A stretch of DNA of 64,000 nt from Auricularia sp. M13 (GCA_037042915.1 CM073194.1:2232001-2296000); one strand, 5' to 3'. Counted from the first letter of the stretch, positions 53,551-63,847 are shown. Notes: generated from the sequence alone by a model not told the origin. Program-made: numbers and translations.

Positions 53551-54208
53551 GAGTAGTGAGTGAGCCGCTCGGTGCTCTGCTCGACGAGATCGTATAACGC
53601 CTCGGCGAGGTGGATGAGCTGCCCGAGGGGATCGAGAAGGTCGCGGCCGCGCAAGTCGTGGATGAACTGCTCGCGAGCGGAGGGGACGTCACTGGCCAGG
53701 TTGCCGGACTGCTCGTCGATATAGGAGCCGCTCTCGAAGAGCGACGAGGCGCGAACGCGCGACTGATAGGCGCGGTGCTGGGCACCCTTCAGAATCTTGT
53801 ACGCGGTCGGGCACTCGCTGCATGCGCCGATCAGAGCCTGTGGGAATAGAAAAGAACAGATTGAGCTGGATCCAATCACGGAAAAAGGAGCGAGCGGGCG
53901 TACCAGAACAATATCAACGTCGTGAATATAGTCATAGAGAACCTGACCCTCGGGAGCCGCGATGTCGGGATGATAGCGAGGCTCGGCGCGCAGGACCTGG
54001 CGCGCGAGGTGCTCGATCGCCTCGATTACTGAAAATCCGTCCTGGATACGAGGGAAGAGTTCCCAGGCGCCGTATGGCCCGCGCAGGCTTGACGACGAAT
54101 GAACCTTCCGCACAGCAAGCGCGATCTCGTACAATTGCGCCTACGAAATTGTCGGCGCATCGTCGCTGGCGCTGAGAAATCACTCACGGTGAGCGAAGAG
54201 AAGGCCAT
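53547..54208 (-). CDS. Antisense, intron-containing accessory gene of element D
   Basis: Three minus-strand exons: 54208-54188, 54140-53904, 53837-53547; 182 codons plus stop. Introns of 47 bp (GTGAGT...TCGTAG) and 66 bp (GTACGC...CCACAG), both phase 0. The second intron is open and a multiple of three, so only the splice signals reveal it. The protein starts MAFSSLTAQLYEIALAVRKV and contains EAIEHLARQVLRAEPRYHPD, GACSECPTAYKILKGAQHRA and LGQLIHLAEALYDLVEQSTE, so it is probably mostly helical. No family recognised and no clear similarity to the element C antisense protein. It has its own TATA and CCAAT boxes before the 3' LTR and converges on pol with overlapping stop codons. Confidence 0.78.
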
Positions 54209-54287
54209 GTCAAACGGCTAGCAAGTTGTCAATGTTTGGGAAAAGGATGGATGTGTCAAGATGCTGGTTTCGAGCCGGCAACTGCGT

Positions 54288-54304
54288 CTTTATAGGGCGA
54301 TTGG
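54288..54304 (-). promoter_or_regulatory. TATA and CCAAT boxes of the element D antisense gene
   Basis: On the minus strand CCAAT (54304-54300) is followed at once by CGCC and TATAAAG (54294-54288), 80 bp upstream of the ATG. Pyrimidine-rich sequence CCATCCTTTTCCC lies between. All of it lies between the gene and the 3' LTR, so it does not depend on LTR sequence. Confidence 0.6.
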
Positions 54305-54338
54305 CCAGGGACGGCCAATTTTTCAAGTGCCCCGCGGG

Positions 54339-54903
54339 TGTATGGCTCGATTCGCAGCCAACCTGCGAATCGAGTCCATACTAACGCTGAAGCGTTGGTA
54401 CACCCGGAATCAGCCGGAGTGCGCGCACCAGCGCTTGAGCTCGTAGCCGCTAGCGCACGCTATCACGCGCATGCCTAGCAAATCCGTGATATTCTATTCG
54501 CGTCCAAGGGCTGACGAAGCGGTCCAGAGCGCTCGGAGCCGCTGCTTAGCTCCGTCGCTATAGCCGTTGCCAGACGCGGCCTCCGGATTGTACTCAATAA
54601 CGGAACCGCTCCTCTTGTATCCTAGAGACCACAGTGACTCGGTATGACTCGTATTAGATGCCGCACATGTATATAAGGCAAGGGAAAGTGACGAGATGAG
54701 CAGAAGAGAGATTTCCCCCGAGCATCGGATTCACGAGCGGCTAGCGAGCCGACTCCTCGTGTGTTTCAGACTTCGTTCTCATCATCCAGACGCGTCGATT
54801 GGCATCTTAAGATAGCATACGGCGGCCGAGTGTGAGAAATCGAGCAAGAGCGGTTCTATTTTGTCTCCCTGTCTCTCAGCATACGGACTTGCAAGCTCAT
54901 ACA
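54339..54903 (+). repeat. 3' LTR of element D
   Basis: 565 bp, same ends as the 5' LTR. Differences seen: GACGAGATGAG for GACGAGAATGAG, T for C just before it, and CATCGG for CATCAG. The base stretch just upstream (CCCCGCGGG) is a poor polypurine tract. Confidence 0.94.
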
Positions 54904-54947
54904 ATAGCTGGGTAAGCTTTTAGAGAAATAAAGGTTCACTTCCTTAC

Positions 54948-55177
54948 CATGTGTAAGACAGGATGGCGCGGGGCGGCAAGATGGCTTCTGAAAGCTTGAT
55001 ACGAGAAAACATTACCGGGCAGCACACGGCCCTGATGGACCGCGATACCCGGGATAGTGCGCCTAGCGGATGGCGTTGTCCATCATATGCTCTCCAGTCG
55101 ACCGCCGAGCTTTCCTCCAAGCGTGACGCACTGATGGTATGTTGACACAAGTCGGTTTCAGCTACACAGTCTCGCAC
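54948..55177 (-). pseudogene. F-box-like exon, upstream part of the gene split by element D
   Basis: Minus-strand frame with LGALSRVSRSIRAVCCPVMF near 55040-55090, close in pattern to the second half of an F-box (L..VS..fr....P.lF). It ends at donor GTAAGG (54947). Removing element D gives a 48-bp intron ending CTATGCAG and joins in frame to 46276. The start codon is not resolved. Confidence 0.5.
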
Positions 55178-55377
55178 GAGGCACAGTACGTCGCACGGTA
55201 GACCATCAAGCCTGTCTTAATCAGTAATGGCTTGCATGCACTTCGAGGGACATACGTAGGGCTTCCTGACACCATATTTCTCTTGCCGGGATTCAGATCT
55301 GGTCGAAGAGGTTCCAGGCTCCGATCACCGCTCCGCATCCGGAATCTGTACTTACCGGCTATCCGAAATGATCCGCA

Positions 55378-55640
55378 ATGGTGACCTCTGCCCATGGCGG
55401 ACTGCGTGAGACCAGGAATATCGCAACTGGAGAGCCCGTGAACTCGGGAGCCTTGGACCTGTGGGTGGATCGGCGAACTTCAACAGAATGTAGCGCGAGG
55501 CCGGAGAACAAGACGTGTTTTGACCACTTGGAGGCCATTCACTCAGGGAGCGCAGGAAGCCGACATTGATAGCCAGCTTTGCTCTGGATGATCTTCCTGA
55601 CGAGCGCACATTTTTTAAGCACTGTGGGATGATATTCAAA
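55378..55640 (+). pseudogene. Relic of the 31.1-31.9 kb gene family (C-terminal part)
   Basis: FDHLEAIHSGS (near 55517-55550), followed in another frame by LIASFALDDLPDERTFFKHC and a stop near 55645. These match FDHLAAIQSGR and LMASFPLDNLPDESTFLREC of the gene at 31107-31939. One frame break within the relic. Confidence 0.65.
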
Positions 55641-56299
55641 GACTAAAATCGGGCGCGCACTTTGTAAATTACGTAGTGTGACCTAAGTTCAACAATTGTA
55701 CGGCACCTCCGAGGGCACAGAATGCGGGCCATCCTCCAATTCAGAGCCCAAAACACCGCAGAAGTGCTGATGGTCGTTGGCTAGCATGGTCCCAGTATCT
55801 CAGCCGCTCCACAGATAAAGCCATGAAAAAGCTCTGGCAAAACTCTGACGATGTGACCGTAATGATCACGCGTAGGCAATAGCAATACACGGCCAAAGCC
55901 CAGCACGCGGCAAAGCTATAGATTTTGCTCAGCCTGGCGGTCGGCGACGGAGTGAGTAAAAAGTGAAAATCGGAGCTCAAATATGCGACGGCTGTTCTTT
56001 CCGTCCCGCGCAGCATCGCTATGCACTTTGGACCCCGGCCCGCTCGGAGAGAGGTCGGTGTCGCGCAGGCCCTGCACTTCTGCAGATGAAGTCCCGCGCA
56101 GCACAGATTCGATTGTTTGGAATTCCGTCAGGCTTCCAAAACCTCACATCAAGGAAAGACGCACTCGGCGTTGTCAAAACTGTATCAGTCCACCGGGTCC
56201 GGCGCGGGATTATTAACTGGGCGCCGCCACGAATGCAGGTCCAGCTCTAGTACCACGCACAGCATTGTTCTCAGCGGGGTCCCGTCTGCTCACTCCTCC

Positions 56300-57290
56300 A
56301 TGGCTTCGGCTGTCGATGTAGCAGATACGACGCCAGCGCATGAAATCTCACTCCTCAACGAGTACAACACATCTTCCCAGCTTGGCGTGTTGTTTTCCTC
56401 GACTTTATTCGGCGTCATCTGCGTTCAGGTCTACCTCTACCACTCGTCAAAACGTGTCGATTCCGTTTGGGTGCGAGCTCTGGTGCGCTTCTACGTTTCA
56501 TTCATCTGCTTTTGTGACCTACTGTTGCTTACCCAGGTGGTCTGGGTCTTGTGCGCAATCTGTTCGTGGCGCAGCTGCTTTCATGTCTCACATATCGCGC
56601 AGTGCGGGGGAGCTGGCGCACACCGTCCTTCTCTGGGTCTACTTCATTACAACCGGGAACCGTAGCCGATCCAACCCTCTGGAGATTCTCGCCCTCACGC
56701 CCGCGCTCGCTTTTGTGTACTTCACGTCTGGAATTCCGGGCACGACCGTACAGGTACCGTGTGCGAGCACATTGCTCCCTTATCTCTATCTCATCTCAGA
56801 AAGGCGTATTACGCCTCGAGGCTGTACCTGCTCTCAGGGAGCCTGCTTCTAGCGCTTTTCTCCTGGGTCGGGTCTGCTGCGCGGCTCGCGCTGACAATTG
56901 TCGGAGCCGTCGACTCATTCCGCGCGTTATCGATCATCGACTACATGCAGCGCTACGGGTGGTGCATGAAAGGCATCTTCGGTGTTAGCGTCATTGTTGA
57001 CGTGTGGAATACCATCGCGGTATGCGCCATCTTCACTCGCCGGCGTAGCGGTCAGCAGCATGAGTGCGTCTGCCGCTGATGGGCTACATCTATTGCGCTG
57101 ACTTGGTTGGAACAGGATGGCGCACGTCATCGACAAGCTCAGCATGTGGGCCGTCGAAACAGGGCTGATCACAAGGTACGGTGTGCTCCAACACCCGCGA
57201 CGCTTCTGGTCTGACTGATACGTTGCCACAGCGTTTTGGCCGGTGTTATGTTGATCGTCGTACGCCCCTGCTGTGTCCATGGCACAATCT
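56300..57290 (+). CDS. DUF6534-like multi-pass membrane protein (3' end uncertain)
   Basis: Exons I support: 56300-56482, 56537-56550 (a 14-nt micro-exon), 56603-56753, and 56804 to about 57050. Introns of 54, 52 and 50 bp. Hydrophobic segments: LGVLFSSTLFGVICVQVYLY, AHTVLLWVYFITT, LALTPALAFVYF, LSGSLLLALFSWVGSAARLA and GIFGVSVIVDVWNTIAVCAI. The pattern of a first helix ending in QVYLY, 'GTTVQAYYASRLYLLSG' and the following helices is that of the DUF6534 family common in mushrooms (from memory). Further fragments (MAHVIDKLSMWAVETGLITS at 57120-57178, then VLAGVMLIVV after a 56-bp intron) belong to the same protein. I could not join them without a frame problem, so the end may be decayed. Function unknown. 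Confidence 0.6.
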
Positions 57291-57299
57291 GATGCTGAG

Positions 57300-58040
57300 A
57301 CTCTCGGTGCCTCTAGACACTTCTGAACAGATACAGTCAGCCTTCGGCCACACAGTCCTACCGATCATAGCGCCAATCGATCTCACTTCTCTTTGAAGCT
57401 ATCATTCCAGCTCTTGCACATATATATCCGAACAGTGAGCCTCTGCGTGCGCGATCAGCGTGCAATACTCACTCGATAGCCAGTGTTCTCACTGTCGTTA
57501 CTCATGACGTACGTGGGCTTCGCTTTCAGTTGACGAAAGACCGAGACCAAGTCCATTATCATAGCCTCAACGCTCGCGATGGGATGTGGAAAACACTGCT
57601 GAGAACTCGTCGTATAAGCGGAGGTCCAATCCCCGAACGCGTCGACAGCTCACGCGCTTTTTGGGTATGTCGGGCGATGAATGTACGCTGTCTGAGCTTG
57701 ATCACTCTATAGGGACGGGCTAAGCAGGTAGACTGCGAGAAAAACAAGGCGCGTCGTGCGGAGGTGAGAGATATATGTTGAAGTAGGTAGCCTGGCTCTA
57801 GTAGCTGATTATATGTACACGCAACAACTCCGTGGGGTAAACGTTGCTGCACTCCTTGTCGAATCTCCTGCACTTCGAGCCCAAGCCTTCAATCAGCGCC
57901 AAGGACGCTGTATGGACATCGTGATTCGCTGATTTTGAGGACACACACCCTCATTCTATAGATCCAGCAGCAGAGAGGAACCTATCATGCGCCTGAAATT
58001 GCAATGGTACCGGGGGATTCCGGTGAACCGGATACCGCAC
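57300..58040. other. Stretch without a recognisable gene
   Basis: After the membrane protein gene; I see no convincing frame, RNA gene or repeat border here. Confidence 0.5.
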
Positions 58041-58044
58041 TTTG

Positions 58045-58420
58045 TGCCAGTAATCCGCTTCAGCGGAACCCGCAGAAGTGGTCATTCACAGCTGCGGACC
58101 GCTCTCTAGCGAATTGTATCTAGGCCCGTATATCGTCAATATGCACCGGTTTAAACCGCTAAGAACCGCTAGAATCCGCTGAGAAGCGCTGACTGCACGT
58201 CGGAGCAGCATTGAGACCAGACCGCTGACCAGTGTTGAGAATCCGCTTAACAGCGCTGAGAATCCGCTGAGAATGTGACAGCGGTGTGCATTGCCATCGT
58301 ATGACAAGCAAACGTTCATCCGCTTGGGTCCGCTCGAAACCGCTTCATTCCGCTGACATCAGGCGCCAGCACCAGCTTCGACACGGCGGATACCCGTATC
58401 AAAACCTTTCCGCTAGAGAT
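58045..58420. repeat. Cluster of CCGCT-containing repeats
   Basis: More than a dozen copies of CCGCT, often as AATCCGCTGAGAA or AAACCGCT, in about 370 bp. Looks like subterminal repeats of a DNA transposon relic, but I could not confirm matching ends or a target duplication. Confidence 0.55.
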
Positions 58421-58819
58421 TGATGCGCACGCCTGGTGTAAGGAATCAGCACCATTGTGGGGACGAGCACTGACGCTGGTTTACAGACTCACCGAAGAGT
58501 CCGTTGAACGAGTGCTTAGTTCCCGTGTACCGTCAGAACCTGTTTGATACCTGAACGCAAATGATGTCGGGATGGGTCAAGAACGAGAAAGCGAGGCTAG
58601 GTCATCCGCGCGAAGTTGGGCGGAACCGGCCGACCGGCGCCGATCAGCGGATCGGCCGCATTAGGACTCAGATAGTGATTATCACACCACCGCTGCGGCG
58701 GAGTGCGTTCGCCGCGACAGCATGTACTCTCACTGTCCAGAACGTTCGGGATTTGGAAACACAGCACAAATAATCGCATTAGTATGGCGATTAATTTCGA
58801 ATTAGTGGTGAAACGCGTA

Positions 58820-58840
58820 GTTGCGCCAAGGTGGCGCAAC
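58820..58840. repeat. Perfect 9-bp inverted repeat
   Basis: GTTGCGCCA and TGGCGCAAC around a 3-base loop AGG, in otherwise AT-rich non-coding DNA. Confidence 0.6.
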
Positions 58841-58899
58841 GTCCACAGCAGGATAATTTCTAGTATAAATTCCGGTCTAGCATGTACCTAGTTTTCCTC

Positions 58900-59306
58900 A
58901 GTCTTTAGTACCATACGGAACAACGTCTTGAAGCTCCAACTCTCTGTAAAGCGATCACAACTATCAGTGAGTGCTCCGTTCTTTCTATTGGTCATAGATA
59001 CACTTCGCACTCGAGCTCATAGTTTGAGAACCTTACACCTGGCATAAGCTGTAGGTCAGTCACAATGATATTATGCAGGCATCGGCGCGAATCAAGGTAC
59101 TAAGTAGTGTACATGTAAGAGCAGGATCGAGATTACATGTCAAGTGGATTTGATGGCATGACAGTTGGGAGAGCAGGCAGGATTCCGAAATAGTCATAGA
59201 AGGTCTGAGCGTAGAAGCTCCATACTTCGCGTTCGACAGCCAAGAAATCCTCAGTAGTCAGACCGCGGGTCGCCGAGTAGCGCCTGAGGTTCTGTACTTC
59301 TCTGCA
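58900..59306. other. Stretch without a recognisable gene
   Basis: Downstream of the 895-codon gene. It may hold that gene's 3' untranslated region; nothing else seen. Confidence 0.4.
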
Positions 59307-62104
59307 TCACGGCCACGAACGGACGATCTTCCAGAAGAAGTATATCGACCATTGCCGGGCTTTAGGGTTCGGATCTGTCTGTGCTGGGCACGATCTGCCC
59401 GAAGGTACAAACCCATCCTGCCCACCCCAGACTTTAAGCCACAGGCCCTCGCGCTGTTCCTTGACTTCTGGGGTCCACAACTTGAGCGATGTCAGGACAT
59501 AGGTGTCGAGGTCGCGGAGCTGAAATCTGAAGGTCGTTTCCTGCAGCTCCCATGCGATGAATGCACGAATATCAGGTCGTGTGAGGTCCTCCTGGGACAA
59601 TGTGTGCCCACGCAGGACGATGTTCTTGACGTTTTGCCCATTGGGTAGCTCAGGCTCGTATCCATAAACTGGATCAGGGTCGGGCCTAGTGGTAATGTGT
59701 GTCGTGGGTGCGGCTGGGATTGCACAGTCCATCCCACCACCACTCTGCACATCATGTGAACCGACGACTACAACCTGCGATGGAGTCCGTGTCAGCGTTC
59801 ACCATATTCACATTTCACAGTCCGCAACCTACCTTGGCCAGCCGGGTGCTCGCAAGCCACATTGCCCGCGATGGCACTGCAAGACCCTCGGCATCATCTG
59901 GTGATAGAAACCATCGAAGTGCGCCTTCATTTAGGAGAATTTCCGCATCCTCAACCACCCCCACCTCCTCACTAACGCGAGACGCGGCTCTGAACAGCAG
60001 CACACGACACTTCTCGTAGTCCCAAAATTCATCCCAGCATTCGGTTGGCTTCGTGAGAACTGAAGACTCGGCACTGACGACACGGTACATCTTGCGGTCT
60101 TCATCCTCATAGAATAGCTCCCCGCGCGCTACGGCCTTCTCCCAGTCTGCTGGTTGGGCGTATTCCCGGGCAGTATTAACCACAAGGTCTTCGCCCATCT
60201 CTGGGCGACGTGTATAAGGCCCCGTTGGTGGAATATCGTCCGGTGAAGGAACGCCAGAACTCAGCAGCGTGTCGTTCGAACGGCGTACAGTCTGTGTCGC
60301 GCTTGCCTCCTGGAGCAGAGATTCATTTTTCGTCCGCGCCGCACGGTGGGCTCCAATCCATTGAGCAAGAGGTTTCGGCATGTGATACTTGTCATCCAGA
60401 ATCTTGCGCCATGTGCCCGCAGGCAAACCGCAAAATCCCTCCCGCAAGATGCGCCTGATCCAGAAATCGCGTAGTGCAACCCAGGAGCGCAAGACAAAGA
60501 TTATCCTCTTCTCGTGCTTCACAAGGAAGTGCAGCGGTGGTAACGTATACTGCAATGGCTTCTCAAACCGTTCTTGCGGTACGGGGTAGAGGGCATCTGG
60601 TGCGGCAAGCCGCCATTCGCGCACCACTGAGCGATCTACATCAGCTGGCACATGCGCAATCCAATTGGGCACACGGGGCACCCAATGTGGCAGTTCCTCG
60701 GTCTTTATGCCAGGGTCCGTATTCCAAGTCCTCGGCCTCCAGGCTGGCGGTGCATCAGGATGGCGATGCGACCGACTCTCGACTAAGACGCTTTCAGCAA
60801 CGGCGAATTGCACAGACTTAACTGAGGGCTGACCATTAACACGGGCTTGCTCTTGCAGAAGATAGCGGGGAACATTTGACCCTGCGAATGAAGTCGCCGG
60901 CGAACGGCCTCGGCGTCGAGATTCAGCCGGCGCAGACGTTGGCTGAGGTTCGCGCGATGGACGTGGAGGGGAGCAGGATCGTTGACGTCCTGGCCTAATT
61001 GCTGGAGACTGGGTACGCCGAGCTCGTGAACGTGCGGGTGGTGCTTCCGGGCGCGGTGTATGCTGGCGCGGTTCATCGCCATCGATGGTCGGAGGTAATG
61101 CAGCATCCCAGTCCCGCCCCATGTAGTCCGTGCCATCGCTTGCTAGAAAATAGACGGGGCGAGTTTCAACCCATTGTGAATGAGGCGCAGCTTGCTGAAC
61201 ATTGCCCCGATTCATTCCAGCTGGTAGCGTCCATGCAAGCTGCCAAACTGGTACACCCAAGCGAGTCAATAGCTGAACCATAGCCTGATTGCTCGTGAAG
61301 ACGCCGACGAAGTTGAATATGCGGTCCGAGACAAAGTTGAGGTCGCCGACATGGTACTGGACGTCCAAGCGGAAGAGCCTGTAGGCGCGCAACTCGGCGA
61401 TTCCACGCTGTACTCGGGCAACGAGAGATGCCGACTCGTGGAACTGGGCTGTAAGGGCGCGAAGGTCGGCAAGGATGCGAATACATTCGTTCACCGTCGC
61501 ATGCGGCACAAGTATCGTTGTCCGAGCTTGCCGCATTAATGGCAGAACGATACCATGCAGTTCGAAAAAGCAGTCCTCCAGGCGGCTAATGACATCGTGT
61601 GAAATGCGTCCAAATGGAGCGCTCTCAGAGATGGCCTCCCAGTCCTGGTTCTGAAATACATAGCCTACGATGTCCTTGCTGTGCAGGTCGCGGTGCAGCT
61701 CAACCTTCTCGATCCACGCCATGTGCGGTGCCGTGGCATTCCACATCTGTGGATATAGCATGGGGTCGTGTGGACCCATGCGGTAGTCGATACATAGGCG
61801 GGGGTGATGGTTTGGCGGAAGCTCCGGCACAGGGTCGCGTTCGAGGAAACTATAAATGTATTGGCTCTCGTACGAGCCATAAACCACACGCTGAATGGCG
61901 CAGGGCCACCGCTCGCGATCCGTCCGCAGGCGTGAGGCTGGTACCATCGCAGGGCGGGCCTGGTTTCTATCTCCTCGCTTGTGGTGAAAGCCGGCACCGT
62001 TCGAGCCTGCAGCACTGGGCTTCTGCACGTATATTTTCAGTATACAAACATAATTCACAAAAAATGCGATGTACCTTGGCACTTTGCCCGACGTCCTCTG
62101 CCAT
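59307..62104 (-). CDS. Large protein of unknown function (895 codons, three exons)
   Basis: Exons 62104-62075, 62022-59833 and 59774-59307 on the minus strand; introns 52 bp (GTACAT...GTGCAG) and 58 bp (GTAGGT...TCGCAG), phase 0. The first exon is short (MAEDVGQSAK) and its start is my choice: the frame upstream has no earlier ATG. Seen in the protein: N-terminal SRLRTDRERWPCAIQRVVYG, a helical block with HDVISRLEDCFFELHGIVLP, then NFVGVFTSNQAMVQLLTRLG followed by VPVWQL. A Ser/Arg/Pro-rich linker (PARSRARRTQSPAIRPGRQR) leads to a second folded part with HFLVKHEKRIIFVLRSWVAL and RRILREGFCGLPAGTWRKIL. The 'FT...G.PVW' signature recalls a large mushroom-restricted family whose function I do not know. 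No frameshift. Confidence 0.75.
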
Positions 62105-62331
62105 ATCGATGTCTACCTCAGCAGAGGCCTGCAATATCACAGAATCAGTATCATGTTCCAGCTTCCGGGACAAGATACCATTTCAGCAGCAGGGCGATAC
62201 ACCAGTAGCAGCAATGCAGTACCACCTGCTCTCCAATGAAAGCAGGCAGTAGGGACTGACGAGCCTGGGTCTGCTGTGGCTGGGTTCCAGTGTTGGTGAC
62301 GCGGCCTCGCAGTCACCAGTGTTCACAGTTA

Positions 62332-62640
62332 ACGATTGCACACCCTCGAATGAGGGCAAGCTAGGGCTCACGCCGCACACGAATGTGTGCACCGTACTGG
62401 GGTGATGATGCGAAGCTGAAGTGCCGCGCAACTGGCGCGTGCGACGTGGGAACCAGACAGCACAAAGTCCATTGCGGAGTACAAAACGTACTTGATGCAA
62501 CTGGCCAGCTGAACTCAATTTGTGGGCTGTAGATACTATATCTGTAAAGTGTATGTAGCGTGTATGGTGTAGTTGTTTCAGTGTGATTCAGTTATTCTCT
62601 AAGTCCTGGGTTCGAACCCGGGTGTGTTGTACTTTTTCGT
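62332..62640. repeat. Dispersed repeat, copy 1
   Basis: Shares ACACCCTCGAATGAGG, GAATGTGTG-type and AAGTCC..TGCGGAGT stretches, plus a GTTCGAA motif near the end, with 63602-63847. Diverged. Confidence 0.55.
62549..62627 (+). other. tRNA-like Pol III promoter boxes (possible SINE or tRNA relic)
   Basis: An A-box match TGGTGTAGTTG near 62558-62568 and a B-box match GGTTCGAACCC near 62609-62619, about 50 bp apart as in tRNA genes. Acceptor and anticodon stems do not pair, so this is not a functional tRNA. Confidence 0.35.
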
Positions 62641-62649
62641 ACTGACAGC

Positions 62650-63600
62650 AGTCACATCCCTGTGACCGTTACATTTGCGCGAGGCCTCGCGCCAAAACTC
62701 CGGAAGCTTTTTTACATTATTGGTTGAGCACCTGAAATTGTGTTCTTCAATTATCAATTTATCCCAATTTCCGTTTGTTCATTCCAGCCGAGTTATCTAC
62801 AGGTGCCTGTTGTCCGCCCAATGTACGGGCACACTGTATGTACATGCCAATGGTTTGCTGGGACACAGCGTGATCTAGCACACGCACGCAAACACCTCCT
62901 GCCGCGGCGCCTGGCGCACCATAAGCAGTGTTTGCACGCCAAGCTGCGCGGCCTCCTTGAGCGCGCCCCGGCGTGATGGTGTTGGGCGCCGCCGCCTTAA
63001 AGCCACATGCACGCGCGTGTGTGCATGTGTCCATCTGCATTCAACTGTGCTCACCGCGCATAGGCAGGGCCGAGGCTGGGATCAGCGAGCCTCTGCGCAA
63101 CGGTGCTGAGCGCCTCTGACTCGAACCCGCACACGAACGCCGAGGCCAGTGCGTGTACAGGGTTGCTCACCGCGTGGCACACTGTCCATGTGGCCGCGGC
63201 CATGAGTTGCTCATGCAGCGGTCAGATAGGCATGCACACGGGGCGGCTGTGGGAGGCCAAAGAACTGGCCGTGCTGCACGCCAGTCAACGACCCAGACGC
63301 CCAGCATGCCCGTTATCATGCACACCGCAGCGCTCGAGCCGGCAGCGTTGACCATGGCGCACGGCATGAGGCTCAGTGTCTCGAGTGCTGCTGTGTCGAG
63401 TGTCGGCATGCGCCAGCTCTGCCGCGAGAACGGGTCCAGCTCAGCCTCCATCTGTACAGCACACGTTAGCTGTCAACAAACCTGTTATCGAACTGTACAC
63501 TCACCGAGCTCGCTTACTGGCTTAGCTAGCAGCACGGTCGCCATCGATGAGCCCTGGGTTTTGGCCGTCCGCGCACTTGGTCGCGATGTCCACAAAGGTT
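62650..63600. other. Stretch without a confident gene
   Basis: Minus-strand fragments such as NPVHALASAFVCGFESEALS (near 63050-63180) look mildly protein-like and are followed by GTGAGC, so a decayed or multi-exon gene is possible. I could not assemble a model. Confidence 0.3.
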
Positions 63601-63601
63601 C

Positions 63602-63847
63602 ACGATTACACACCCTCGAATGAGGATATGATGTTGCATGCGACACACACAAATGTGTGTGCCGCCCGTCGTCGATGCCATGTGCTCTGCCGCCTGCGTG
63701 ACTCGGTGTCATGGGCAGGCGTGAAGTCCGGTGCGGAGTCCGAAACTGACTTGGCCATTGCACTCCACCCTCCACCATCGTTCGGCACACCCTCCGGTGC
63801 AGGGCTCATTCGAACCCTGTGCCGCTGTTCCTCATATATTTTTCGAT
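63602..63847. repeat. Dispersed repeat, copy 2
   Basis: Diverged copy of 62332-62640; ends with ATTCGAACCCTG and a T run. Confidence 0.5.

Larger units (their letters stand above)
46285..54903 (+). mobile_element. Ty3-type LTR retrotransposon D, full length, with spliced antisense gene
   Basis: 8619 bp; LTRs of 566 and 565 bp differ by two substitutions and one indel. Flanking duplication ATAG (46281-46284 and 54904-54907, 4 bp). Order: LTR, tRNA-type primer site, gag, zinc-knuckle/protease, pol (RT-RNase H-integrase), antisense gene, LTR. It sits in an intron of the F-box-like gene. The RT motif FVDD and the surrounding ETIPGNTGIRRFIWEYA segment resemble a distinct basidiomycete lineage, different from A, B and C (from memory). 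Confidence 0.93.

Noticed and set aside
57998-58405. MITE with terminal inverted repeats around the CCGCT cluster
   Set aside because: Possible ends TGGTACCGGG / TGATACGGG are imperfect and the flanks show no 8-bp duplication.
62549-62627. Functional tRNA gene
   Set aside because: A and B boxes are present but acceptor, anticodon and T stems do not pair properly.
63103-63623. Overlapping ORFs on both strands
   Set aside because: Neither strand gives a coherent protein; possible exon fragments only, too weak to call.
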